Below the pieces are notes generated by a model. It searched no databases. It worked only from the letters and a program-made list of their open reading frames with translations, and was not told the origin of the DNA. Made by a program: the position numbers and the translations under genes. Shown piece by piece: positions 34,151 through 44,448 of a DNA stretch of 64,000 nt. The stretch lies in assembly GCA_021307315.1 (NCBI GenBank), contig JAJSPD010000029.1:62001-126000 (forward strand), given 5' to 3'. This DNA comes from Bisporella sp. PMI_857. Its lineage: Eukaryota; Ascomycota; Leotiomycetes; Helotiales; Helotiaceae. The first letter of the stretch is position 1. Every line of letters starts with the position of its first letter.

Positions 34151-35496
34151 CACGACTATCTTATACTATGTGAGTTGGTGACTTTTTTTAAACTCTTTCT
34201 TTTTGAAAGGAAAGGAATTAAAATAAGATATTTAGAAGAAAGACACTTCCTTCCTCATAGATATATACCTTCGGATGTGGTTCGGATTGTATGAAGTCCC
34301 AAGAGTGATGACGAGGGGCCAAAGGTGGAGGATGCGGGGCAAAGCGGGGTATCTTCCATTCTTACGGAGCTCACTGCTACAACGGCATCTCTCTTCAATT
34401 TGACATGATATGATTTGTTTAGCTCAGCGTGAGCTTCGAGTCTTGAATTGGCGGTAGTTATGGATAGTTGTGGATCATTGTCGACCGGACTGGTTGCCGC
34501 TTTTAAGTTCGGCATGCCGCTTTTGTGCAGCTTGCACAAGGGGTTCGGGCATGCACATGAGTTTCTGTGTAATCACCGGGCTGAAACTGTTGTTAATAGA
34601 GACGAAATGGGAATTCTGCACCTGTTGCATATTTTACAGATGAAATTCCAAGTCTTCGAGCAGGCCGACAACAAGGACCTAAATGTTCTGCTGGTGGAGG
34701 AAAGTTGCATATTCCGTTATTTTACCCGACTCTTCCACAGCGACAAGTGTCTTGAACCGATAGTAGAATGCAACTAAGGCGATATAGACGAGGACGACCA
34801 AGCTTTCGAAGGAGGCTTGAAGTCAGAAAATTCCTAAAGATGGGAAAGACATTTGCAAAGGAAAGTATCTTGGCGAAAGCTTTGGACATCAAGACTATTA
34901 AAGCCTTTTGGCGGCTTCGCGACGAGAAAGAATGAGGAGAGCGGGGATCCGCCAGCTGTGAAATGATATACAGTATTAAGTCAGATTTTGGTAGAGAGGT
35001 CGCCTGGATTAAGGATCAGAATTTCAATCCATTTGTTAGAAGATATTTCGTCGTACAAACTTATAGAAATTACGAGCCTAGCCGAGTTTTAGGGGAAATC
35101 GTACTCGGTAATTTGGAACTCTCTAGACCATAAATTGAGGTAACAGCGAGGAACGGGCCGAGTAAGCCGCTTTTTTGTCATGAAGCCACACGCCAAGACT
35201 CGGTGCATAGGGAGTGCCTCAATCGAATATCAAGGCACCCGGCCTCAGTAAGATATATTATATATCTTTTTTTTTTTTTTTTAAGCTTTACAAGTCACAT
35301 ACTCTCACATATGCCCAAGTACTCCATTAAAAATGACGAGCAAGTGGTCAATCAGTAGCCCAATAGATCATGACGTCACCTACTCCCTAAAGGGCATGCA
35401 TGAAATCAGCCTGTAATCATTAGAGTCACATGAAAGATACAGTCATAGAAAAGACGACAAGAAGCAAAAAATAACATGCACTAAAACCCCAAAATC
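34151..35496. other. intergenic
   Basis: A 109-codon plus frame at 34448-34777 (with MPLLCSLHKGFGHAHEFL) is mildly suggestive of a helical protein, but I found no start, partner exon or family. A T17-18 tract lies near 35267-35283, next to an AT palindrome. Otherwise nothing. Confidence 0.35.
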
Positions 35497-35915
35497 AACC
35501 TACTACACCTACCACATCGCCGGCGGCGAATAAGGCGTCCTAACCTTCGAGCCCTACAAGTCATACCTCCTCCCCCTCTGGCGCTTCCGCACCGTCCCCA
35601 TCACGCGCTCCTCCGCCGCCGCCGCCGCTGCCACCCTCTACGCCAAATTCTTTGAGTTCTACGAGGAGCGAGATTTCGCGGACATGGATATGGCGCAAAA
35701 GTTCATCCAGATGGGCATGACACGCGCGAAAAGGTATTGCGAATCATAAGGGGGGGTGCAAGTACGGGAGGGAGGAGAAGGGGGTGGCGAGCCGGGCGTT
35801 TAGGGAGGTGTTGGAGAGGTGTAGGCGGCATGAGGGGTATGCGGTTTTGAAGAGGGGGTTATTGAGGGAACAGAGGGGTTGGGAGGCTGAGGAGAAGGTC
35901 GAGGGGAAGACGTGA
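35497..35915 (+). pseudogene. dead DUF4385-family gene
   Basis: The translated plus strand matches the DUF4385 pattern: GVLTFEPYKSYLLPLWRF, then AATLYAKFFEFYEERDFADM and DMAQKFIQMGMTRAKRY. In the functional family the preceding residues are GRGEQGV; here they are GGE-stop-GV, with TAA at 35531-35533 where CAA is expected (a C-to-T change). After RAKRY a single extra base at about 35738 throws the frame off. Dropping it restores ANHKGGCKYGREEKGVASRA, the family's signature end, to a TGA at 35913-35915. Two independent lesions and no clear start make this a pseudogene. GC content is high (about 60 percent) compared with its AT-rich surroundings. Family function is unknown. Confidence 0.75.
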
Positions 35916-36737
35916 GCGGGTATGTTTGAAACGGTTGAGCGCTTTATTGGTTGCGCAGGGTATGGGGATGGAGCTGGCGGGCGATACCTAGGGCTTGCCA
36001 AGATTGTGGAAGTCATGGGACGCAATTATGGAAGAAGGCCCAGGGTAGAGGGGATCCGCCAGGACATGATCTCGGGGTTCCTTCTTGCGGAAATTGAAGA
36101 AAGAGGAGAGTTCGTCGGTCAGGATTGCCATGGGCAGCAAATCGATAATATACAAGTCCGTTCTAGTGGCCGATGGTTACGATGTATTTGGAGTGTATCC
36201 ACTCGCAATTGGTCCAGTGTTTCGGTGCAGAACGAAATGCGCGAGTTTCAATCATCGCATACATCATGCATGCAATAGATGCAGAGTCCTTTTGCTTATT
36301 GGTTAAGGTACTTCAGAGAATGTTGTCGCTCAAGTGTCACGCATGACAGACATGCAACGAAGCCATGGTAGCCTCTTCTCATTGGTCAATGGTTAATTTC
36401 TATCTGTTAAAATGTTGCGTAATACACTCTTCCAACAAACCTAATTCAGAACCCATATTGGCTTACCCTCAGCGTTTAGACGTTGCAGGAAATTTGAATG
36501 GAACTGCAGCGGATAATTTGACCAGAAGTCAATTTAAAGTTTCAAAAAAAAAACTTGGATTGGGTTCTGAGATTGGCGTCCCAGCTTGCAATTTTGTAGC
36601 ATCTTAAGTAAAGTTTTTGATATCCTGCACACTATTTTCCTTCTCCTTCCTGTAACTATGTACAATGAATCCTCCAGCCATGTTCCAGCGTTCCTATTCC
36701 CAAAGGTTCTCGCTCTGGGATTGATCGAGTCACCAAT
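35916..36737. other. intergenic
   Basis: A plus frame at 35922-36278 (118 codons) has no family resemblance. An oligo-A run lies at about 36544-36553. No other feature was seen before the RNase gene. Confidence 0.35.
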
Positions 36738-37175
36738 TTAAGTGCACTTGACGAAGGCATTACCGCTAGCACCAGTGTGGGTGATGGTGCCAGCTTGCCT
36801 GCCAGAGGTATTAATGACAACACGATCAGGTCCAGGAGATCCTGCTATATGATTAACGGAGCTATTCAAAAGTCATTCGCCGTGGATAAGATACCTACCT
36901 CCAGTGTAAATCGCGCCGCTTGACAAGATAGGGAACTCCTGGTAAGGTCCAGCCACAGCAAAGCTGAAACCTTCGTTGTTGTTGAATGTGTGTGGGTATG
37001 AGTTGCTTCCAACCGTGGTACCGGCCGTATAGTGGTTGTAAGCCCTCACGGAAGCAGCGTTGACTGCGGCGGCAGTGTAGACAACAGTGCCACAGGTTGC
37101 GCCTGCACGTTCCTCAAGAGGAGCAGCAGAGACGACAGCGAGAAGTAGAGGTAGGAGAGTGAGTGGGTTGTACAT
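36738..37175 (-). CDS. secreted guanyl-specific ribonuclease (RNase T1/F1 family)
   Basis: Exons 37175-36899 and 36841-36738 (donor GTAGGT, acceptor GCAG, 57-nt intron) join to 126 aa. A signal peptide ([13 protein letters not shown]) and a short pro-segment precede a mature enzyme of about 100 residues. Aligned by eye to RNase T1, the catalytic set is complete: Tyr60 and His62 in SNSYPH (T1 Tyr38, His40), Glu80 in [10 protein letters not shown] (Glu58), Arg99 in PDRVV (Arg77) and His114 in THTGASG (His92). It cleaves single-stranded RNA 3' of guanosine through a cyclic phosphate. Cysteines at 28 and 125 could form the main disulfide. Fungi secrete such enzymes for phosphate scavenging, and in plant-associated species some RNase-like proteins are effectors; either role is inference. 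Confidence 0.93.
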
Positions 37176-37982
37176 CTTGAAAGACAGCTTGGAAAAACAG
37201 GAGTGAAGGCAAGTGGTCTAGAAGAGATGGACTGGTTGCACGAAGATCAACTGCTTAAGGAAAGGATAAGATGGGAAGATATACTTCTTCTTCCCACTGA
37301 GCCTTGGGCTCTTCGTGAGCTTCAGGTCAACATCGTGATACTTTTCTGGCATAATCGCCGTGCCTGATAAGGTTTGTGCAGATCATCATAGCCTCTATGC
37401 ATAGAAACATGGCAACAGCCAATGAACTTGGTCAAAGCTCCCAAGAGAGCCGATGATGGGTGGCCTATGCGGGGCAATGATCCTGAATCACCTTGAATTC
37501 GATCGCATATACCGGTAAGCTAACTGGACCCTGCGGGCAGATTGCGGGTGACCTGCATGAGCAAGCGTGTTTGGGGTTGTTTAGCATCTTCAATGGGAAG
37601 GTATTCACAGGTAGATCTTATCGGTAGATGTGCAACCATCAGAGGACGTGCGAATAAGGTTGGACAAGAGTGGCCCATGGGGTCTGAAGCGAAGCCTTGG
37701 CAGATCCCACGGTCCGGCACTTGCACCGAAACAGGCAGTCCGAAAACAGCGAACTATGGTGAATCGTAAGCCCACATGGATGCGATATCGCCAGTGAGAG
37801 GAGCTTCTTGATATAGAACGGCGTCCTCCTGATAGAATTGTGTATGATGTGTCGGATCTCGCCTCTGATGGTGCCATATGAGTTGTTGGATTGTGCGCTG
37901 GGCGTTGACATTATCGTTTAGCCATTCCTGGAGGTCCTGCAACATTTCTTATCGTAGAAGAATAATCCACCAAAGAACTTTC
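37176..37982. promoter_or_regulatory. divergent intergenic, RNase and DUF3632 genes
   Basis: About 800 bp between two divergently transcribed genes. Overlapping frames of 60-90 codons at 37520-37945 look random. It should contain both promoters; no motif was assigned. Confidence 0.35.
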
Positions 37983-38748
37983 ATGATGGCACAAACACAG
38001 TCAGAAGAATACAAGGCGCTGAAGGAAGCACTTGCGTCCAAGACAGAGCCTTCTGCTGCTGCTCACTCACTCACAAAGCCAACAAAACAGGCTTTTGCTC
38101 AAGGAGGAAAGGATGCAGATCTCGAGGAACCACTAAGCCAAGCTTGGAGGAGCATCATTGAGGTGGCCGCAGAAACGCCATACCAGTCGCAAGATGCTCT
38201 GATCAAAATCCTTAAAGCCGTACAGCAGGAGTCCTTATCTGAAGGCGATGGATCCGCGAACAAGGTAGAGATTTGGGGCGAAAAGGTGGAAGTGTTTAAA
38301 GACCTGCCGCTATTTGGTATCGCCGTGCGAGATGCGTGGAACAAGAGTAAGAATCTCTCAGTTGCGCAAGATATAGTCCCTATACATGGATTAACATGAA
38401 ATAGCACCAGGATCGGGCTCCAAAAGCGACTTTCCCGCGGATCAATGGGTAAACCTAAATAGCTTCATAGCACAGCTCACTGCACTTTCCTCCTCCTCGC
38501 CTCCCTTCGACTTCTCTTTGTACGCGATATGGGCGTTACGAGCAGCAGCCGAGCAAGAGGCGCCACAAAAGGCGGATGTAGATGCTGGCAAATTGTGGCT
38601 CTCGAACGCGCGAGAATTGATCGAGAAGTTGGGTGCAGAGGAGAAGAAATTTGATGGGGCTTTAGCCAGGCCAGGAGAAAAATACAAGGAGAAGAAGTGG
38701 GCTGGCTTCACTGCGGAAAGATTAGAGATCTGGAAAGAAGCTCTGTAA
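37983..38748 (+). CDS. DUF3632-family protein
   Basis: Exons 37983-38346 and 38405-38748 join to 235 aa across a 58-nt intron (donor GTAAGA, acceptor ATAG). All-helical protein of the fungal DUF3632 type. Recognisable blocks are LEEPLSQAWRSIIEVAAETP, DALIKILKAVQ, KDLPLFGIAVRDAWNK and WVNLNSFIAQL, with a C-terminal LSNARELIEKLG and WAGFTAERLEIWKEAL. Two adjacent ATGs (37983 and 37986) are possible starts. No signal peptide or membrane segment is seen, so it should be soluble. Function of the family is unknown. It often occurs as several divergent copies per genome; only one is present here. Confidence 0.8.
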
Positions 38749-39127
38749 TAATTTCTATAAAAAAGATATATACATATGATTGATTCGTTCATTTATGGAT
38801 ATTCTTGTACTCTACTGCAGGTAACGTATGGCCTCTTCGTCTAAGGGATTAGATCTACGCCGTCTCTCTAGTAGAGAGCTTTGCCCATGTCATGGGCAAG
38901 GCCTCGCGACAGCCACCCGTCATCCATCAGCTTCTGTATCTTCCTTTTCACCAGGTATAAGAACACAGCTTTCCCCTCAGCGTTATTCTCTCTTTTTCTG
39001 CGTCCCTTCACGGCATTTCTGGACCCCAAAACCGTCGACATTACGCATACGACAGCCTCATTCCTTCCCGCGAGCTTCTATTCGTCGCCCTTAGTTTTTG
39101 CCGAGCCCGCCCTCTCTCACCCTCAAT
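38749..39127. other. intergenic, upstream of zinc-finger gene
   Basis: About 380 bp, pyrimidine-rich towards the 3' side (38930-39110), consistent with a 5' leader or promoter. The frames of about 88 codons at 38828-39147 overlap each other and appear accidental. Confidence 0.35.
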
Positions 39128-40025
39128 ATGCAGGAACGAGCATATGACTCCGGCTCAACCAACCAAATGGAGATCTCAGACTTCAGTGCACCCAATCCGG
39201 GTAGCGTTGAGGCTGGGTGAGTTTTTTTTTTTTTAACTCCTCCTAACCTGGGCGAGAAGGAATAGTATCCTTGCGTTTGTTCGACCCTGTGAGCCATTCT
39301 GGCCTACGCCTATTGCCCAAGGTGGTATTATTTCGGCACACCCCTATGCAGCTGGGACATATTCAGTGCTAGGAAATGGTGGTCTAAGCCATCTTGATCT
39401 TGTCCAGTGGAATGGCATTGGGGTTACTAAGCATGTCGCTACTCCAAGTGATGCGCTACAACACACAGCTTTTCCAAATGGTAATGGCGGTCAGAGCTTG
39501 CCATGGTATTCAGCTCCTAACATACCTACGCCTTGTCTCCTAGTGGCTGCAACACGTCCAGAATGGAGCAATTGCAATGACTTCCAAGTCGACGCTCAAC
39601 GGGATTATGAGGCTGAATACATGGGAAATCCCAGCATAAATTACCTGAATTCAGGACTACCACTACATTCTGTTTATATTCAAACACCAACACTACAAGT
39701 CAATCCAGAACCTGAGGCTCTCTCCTTTTTGGCACCCCCCATCCAAGCTACAGCACCAGCATCCGCCTCCTTCCAGCCTCTGGGACCAATAGCCAGTATC
39801 AACCCTCCCACTTTCAACTGCCACTTCTGCATGCAATCTTTCACCAGGGATGCTGACAGAATCCGCCACGAGAACACGACCCATCTCGGAAACCTCGGCC
39901 AGCTGTATCTCTGCCCCGTCCCTGGATGTGTGAAGAGCCAGGGAAATGGCTATAGTCGCGCGGACAAGGTCACCGAGCATTTGTGGAAGAAGCATGCCAA
40001 TTTGGGATATGTGAAGAGAACTTGA
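39128..40025 (+). CDS. C2H2 zinc-finger protein
   Basis: Exons 39128-39216 and 39266-40025 join to 282 aa across a 49-nt intron (donor GTGAGT with a T-tract, branch CTAAC, acceptor ATAG). The junction produces the peptide SVEAGILAFVRPCEPFWPTP. The first 200 residues are low-complexity and Pro/Asn-rich. Two zinc fingers occupy the C-terminus: a classic CHFC-x12-H-x4-H finger (about 212-235) and a longer one, CPVPGC-x16-H-x4-H with YSRADKVTEHLWKKH (about 243-275). Such paired C-terminal fingers are common in fungal transcription factors of unknown target. Nuclear location is inferred. A second possible start is within exon 2. Confidence 0.8.
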
Positions 40026-42348
40026 ATTCTCCGGAACACGATGTGCTCAGGATCTGAGCATAAATTCTTTGCTCATGACAGTTTTGGGCTTGTAACGAGT
40101 TTCTTTTGTGTGCAATTATCTTTCGTGAAACCTACAGTTTGTACTTGCTTTGATGTTTCGGGGCTGTGACGAGTTTCATTTATTTGCAATTACCTTTTGT
40201 GAATCTTATAGTTTGTAATTTCATTGATGTCTTGCTTGCTTCTTCGTGATAGTCCATTATTTTAGCTAGTCTTATCCCAGAATCCTATTGGCCATCATGC
40301 AAACTTGAGGCTCATCTCGCTCTCCTTCTCCCCATACACAGGTTCCATATCCCCATGCTTCCCCCTCTTTTTAATCCCGTGATCCCAGATTCACGCAGGC
40401 ATGTATTGCTAGCCTCATCATGCAGCTCGTCTAAAGTCTTGCTTGGTCCAGGAGAAGCTTGCGAAGCCCCAAACCCGCATTTTGTTTCAGCCACTTCCAT
40501 TATTTAAAACCGCCGACTTTTGATAATAAAAAATTGCTGGATACAGTATTCATAAATAAATGGGTACTGTGTGATTGTAATATAATTTAAGTGCGATGTA
40601 GATTTGGGCGGGTTGTGTGTCGTAGCTCTAGCAATTCGAGTGTGTGTCCCTCAAGTTGATGCTTTAGGGCTTGAAGTAGTATTTGTGATTGGATGGCTGG
40701 GGTCGGGGACAAGAGCCGAACCCTTTCTAGATATAGGCGATTGCTTGACATAATATCCATTAAGATAAGAAGCAGAAGAAGCGAGGTGACCTTGCTGCTA
40801 GTATCGTCAGTGTTTGAAGGGATATAAGAATATGGACCAACATCGAGGTGTTCAGCGAATCGTTCATTTCCCCATGATTTTCCCGAATAGTATTGTGGAG
40901 AGTGAAGTGGTTTAAGTTAGAGTAGATAACAGAAAACAACGTCATCAGTTTCTTAAAAATGGGTACTATGATCAATTGTAATGTGCTTGCCAATTTGAGA
41001 GGACCAACCAAGAAGGTTGAGAGACTCAGCCTTTGAGGACTATGTAGCTGTCACATCGAGAAATTTATATGATGAACTCATACGCAGTGACGATAGTAGA
41101 AATCCCTTCTCTGCTTCACGCATAAATTCATTTTTGTTAGCTGTGGAACAGTAGGTGTTCTGTAGCGAAACCAAAAAATTCTGAACAAGGATCTTTCATT
41201 ATTCTTTTTGTGCGCCATCAGCCTGTAATCCTAGTTGGTAGATAAATTATAAATTTTCACCTAATACAGTTGTTAGAGGCTGGAAAAAGCACCTGAGGGT
41301 TCACCTTTCAAGGGGAGCTCTAGATAGCCTGCGACGGTGATTGGCTCGCTTCGAAGCGAGAACCCCTTTAGAAAGGGGTAAGAAAACAAAGAAAGCTAGT
41401 TGCTGAATTGACTGTTGTATCTTGGATTGAAATATGGCACTTATTACTTAATTTTATCTCGTATTTCGTTTCGGTGATGGACCTTCGCAATACGTGACAT
41501 GTTCAGGGCATGGGTTTGCTTATCAAAACATAGGTGGAGACGCTCTGTTAATCTCTGCCCCATTCAGGATCCAAATAAATAGATTTCTGTCGCCTAATAC
41601 TTGCGCAAGTGGCGCCAGGACCATAGGCCGTTACTCTGGCTACTGTCAATACTACTACTGGTGCTGCCTAGTTGCACAGAGGCAGAGCGGACTGTTTATC
41701 TTCCTTTAGAAATGAATCAACTGACTAGACTTTCAACTAGACTCTAATGTTTCTAGAAGTCTCGAGTCTTCTCATAAATTAATAGATATGTAGCAATGTG
41801 CCCAGATATAATAACTCGTGCTACACTCAGTAAAACGCTGAGTTCTTCCCCTCGAGAAGCACACCTTGAAGAAGAATGACTCCTACATGGATAAAAGTTA
41901 CTAATGATTCTCAGGTTGACACTTCTAATGTTTAAGCCCAAAGATGTTGACACACTGAGGTTGTGCTCTATACTCTGTTTCCCAATTTGTAACATGGGGG
42001 CTATCACCAACATGATCACTCACTGAGGCAGGAGATGTCACCTTTTCTACTAATTGGTAAAAATCAACGCCAGAGTAAGCAAGACTGTAGTAGCGATAGA
42101 GCTACCATGCCGAGGTTCTCAACTAGCAGAGCTTCCTTCCTTATTGGAGTAAAAACCGTATTCCGGAGGGCAATGAAACCCGGTCGCGTTCCCAAACTAA
42201 AGCTTTACTAGCAACCCAAAGCCAAAAAGGTAAAATAAATAAACAACTACTGGCTCAAATACGTCTGCACAACATACACATCCAAACAGCACACCCCTCT
42301 CATTTAGTCCTCTTTAAAACACCTCGCGGAGATAGATATACTATAGTC
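40026..42348. other. intergenic, about 2.3 kb
   Basis: No supported gene. Two related segments sit side by side at about 40080-40160 and 40160-40245: each has GACGAGTTTC, ATTTGTGTGCAATTA-like and TTTTGTGAAnCnTA-like sequence in the same order, so this looks like a diverged tandem duplication of about 77 bp. Short frames at 40312-40500, 40760-41011 and 41494-42019 have no recognisable product. Confidence 0.4.
40080..40245. repeat. diverged tandem duplication, about 77-bp unit
   Basis: Two adjacent blocks share GTAACGAGTTTCTTTTGTGTGCAA / GTGACGAGTTTCATTTATTTGCAA-type stretches, each followed by TTATCTTTCGTGAA / TTACCTTTTGTGAA and then ACAGTTTGTA / ATAGTTTGTA. The order and spacing are kept. 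It lies just downstream of the zinc-finger gene and may be part of its 3' region. Confidence 0.55.
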
Positions 42349-43431
42349 ATGGACCACCTAGACCAGCCAATTCAGGCCGAGGGCTACGGCTTTGGTGTCA
42401 TGACTTGGTATAAAGTCGATCCTGCCTCCAATGTTCCTCAGCTCGTCGGCATCACTACACAATTAGAGCCTCCTGATATCACATTAGCGCAGCCACACCA
42501 GAGCGTCAGCGACAATCTCATCCTACCGGAAGGCCTTGGCCCACAGGTCGCTAGTCCTCCTTTCAAGGTTTCTGACATCTCAGTCAAGTTCGTGCCCGGT
42601 GGCATTGAAGTCACCGCAGCAACAGCTGCTCCAGATGCTACAAGTGCTACTGGAACTTCGACAACCGCTTCAACTGCTCCTGCTAAGAGGGTATTCTCTA
42701 CACCACAAGTATTTCATTTAGGGACACAAGTTGACTAATTCATTTAGACGATTCCAAAGCTACCAGATGCTCACATCTTCCGAATGGTTGATGCATGGAA
42801 TGAACATGTCAGAACCTGGCACTACAATAACCCAGGAAAGACGTTCGAGCCGAAAGAATTCAGAATCCCAGGCGTAAGAACGCAGCAAAGAGTAGCCGAC
42901 GAGCTTGGGCTCTCTAAGTCTCGTGTTCATGTAAGCTTTCCACGATCTTTTCACACGAGCTCAATAGACTGATGCGGCCGCCAGGATTTCTTTGAGGAAC
43001 GACTCCGCTAGCTGCGAGGCCACCGTGGAGCAACCGTGGCCGGTCCGCTCCCTCCCGCGTACGATTCCGTGATGAATCCGCAGCCGCAGACCGGCCTTTT
43101 GAGAAAATATGGTTTCCAAAAGGACGGGACGCTGGAATACCGACCACCTTTTGATCGAAGCAGTGGTATCTTCCAGAGCCGCAAGAGAGCCGCAAAGAAG
43201 AGCACCAACGTCTTCGAGCAATCCGATACTTCGTCAGTCGCCGGACCTTCTCTCCCACAACCTCGCCAATTCTTTAACCATGCTGAGGCCCAGCCTCTTG
43301 TCCATCCATACCATGCTGATTCCGGCATGATGCCTGGCCCAGCTATTCCACAACAATTTCCGCGGGACATGGGACATGCTGGCGTTGAAGAGACGGCCCA
43401 GAGCGCATCCGTAAGTTCATCACCTGTCTAA
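42349..43431 (+). CDS. unknown protein, alternative acceptor possible
   Basis: Exons 42349-42690, 42748-42930 and 43012-43431 join to 314 aa. No family recognised. The N-terminal 114 residues begin MDHLDQPIQAEGYGFGVMTW and end in an Ala/Thr-rich linker. Exon 2 has a basic helical block (RIPGVRTQQRVADELGLSKS) that resembles a helix-turn-helix DNA-binding segment. Exon 3 is Pro/Gln-rich and probably disordered. The second intron has two acceptors: CCGCCAG at 42984, whose use reads DFFEERLR then a TAG, and CCGCTAG at 43011, just past that stop, whose use continues in frame. The model given uses the second. A nuclear regulatory role is a guess from the basic helix only. Confidence 0.6.
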
Positions 43432-44448
43432 TTGATAGGGTTCAAGAAGCTGATATCCGGGTATGGCAGATTCGGTCCCAAGAGCGTGTATAAAAGAAGC
43501 TAGCGAGTTGCACGACGGACAGCGTGTGGTGACCCCCGACGCTTAGGTGCTGTGTAGATGGGACGCTAGAACAGAGAGAGGTGTTATTAAGCTGTTTAAT
43601 GATGTAGAGATATATGGTTTCGTGGGCTTTGGTGGATGTGTATGATTGAGAACATCGTGTGCACATACGAGGTGCTCCTTTATTAATAGAGAGATGCATT
43701 AATGTGATTCTGCCCCTTGCAATACCTTAGTAGTAATGCCTTAGTAGTAATGTTCGCATTTTAGTAGTGCGCTGACTCGCTCTAGCATCCAGGCATCGGT
43801 GAGCCGAAAGACGGGGTTTTCAATGCATTTGTGTTGACCCAACATCTATGACCATTGTGACTCGGACGAAGGTGTCGCTGTCAATAGCACTAGACACGAG
43901 ATTGTGATAAGTAGAATTATGTAATAAAGCAAAAGAACACTAGGAAGTAAGATGATTGGGGCGTAAGAAGAAGGATAATGCAGTAGCATCGACAAGTGAC
44001 CAAACAGTAAACTTATCATGTAATGCAGATAGAGAAATGGAAAAGAACCAACAATCACGCCTAGTACTGCTAGTCATGTACATGTATCAACGCTCTGAAT
44101 ATCTTCTACCGCAACTTTCTGTAAATTACAATGTCCGTCCTCCTTGTCCTATATCCTCCCCACTCCCCGGTCCTCTCCTCAATTTCTCCAATTACCCATC
44201 CAGTCGGGTTCAACATCATCTGACTTCTTCAATGCAGTAATGATATCATAATCCATGCATCACCTCTCCAGAAACGCCTGACTTGCCCTCTTTGGTACAC
44301 TTTATGAAACGCATCACGCCACTATACCAGCCCATATATACCCAATTTGAAGACTCAACCTGCTCATGATCGCTCGCTAAATCCCACCGATAGTTTGTAT
44401 TCCACTTATCAAAACTTCCTTTGCACTCATGCTTATGCGAGGCGGTCA
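43432..44448. other. intergenic
   Basis: About 1 kb between the unknown plus-strand gene and the 3' end of spt7. Short frames only. A near-duplicate ACCTTAGTAGTAATG / GCCTTAGTAGTAATG pair occurs at about 43725-43751. Confidence 0.4.

Noticed and set aside
34448..34777. 109-codon plus frame near the alcohol dehydrogenase gene
   Set aside because: Slightly helical look but no start, no partner exon and no homologue in mind.
35260..35284. AT palindrome and long T tract as a transposon end
   Set aside because: Low complexity only; no matching second end found.
43411..43438. Possible 28-nt intron at the end of the unknown gene (GTAAGT...CTAATTGATAG)
   Set aside because: Too short for a fungal intron and does not keep the attractive KKLISGYGRF frame in phase.
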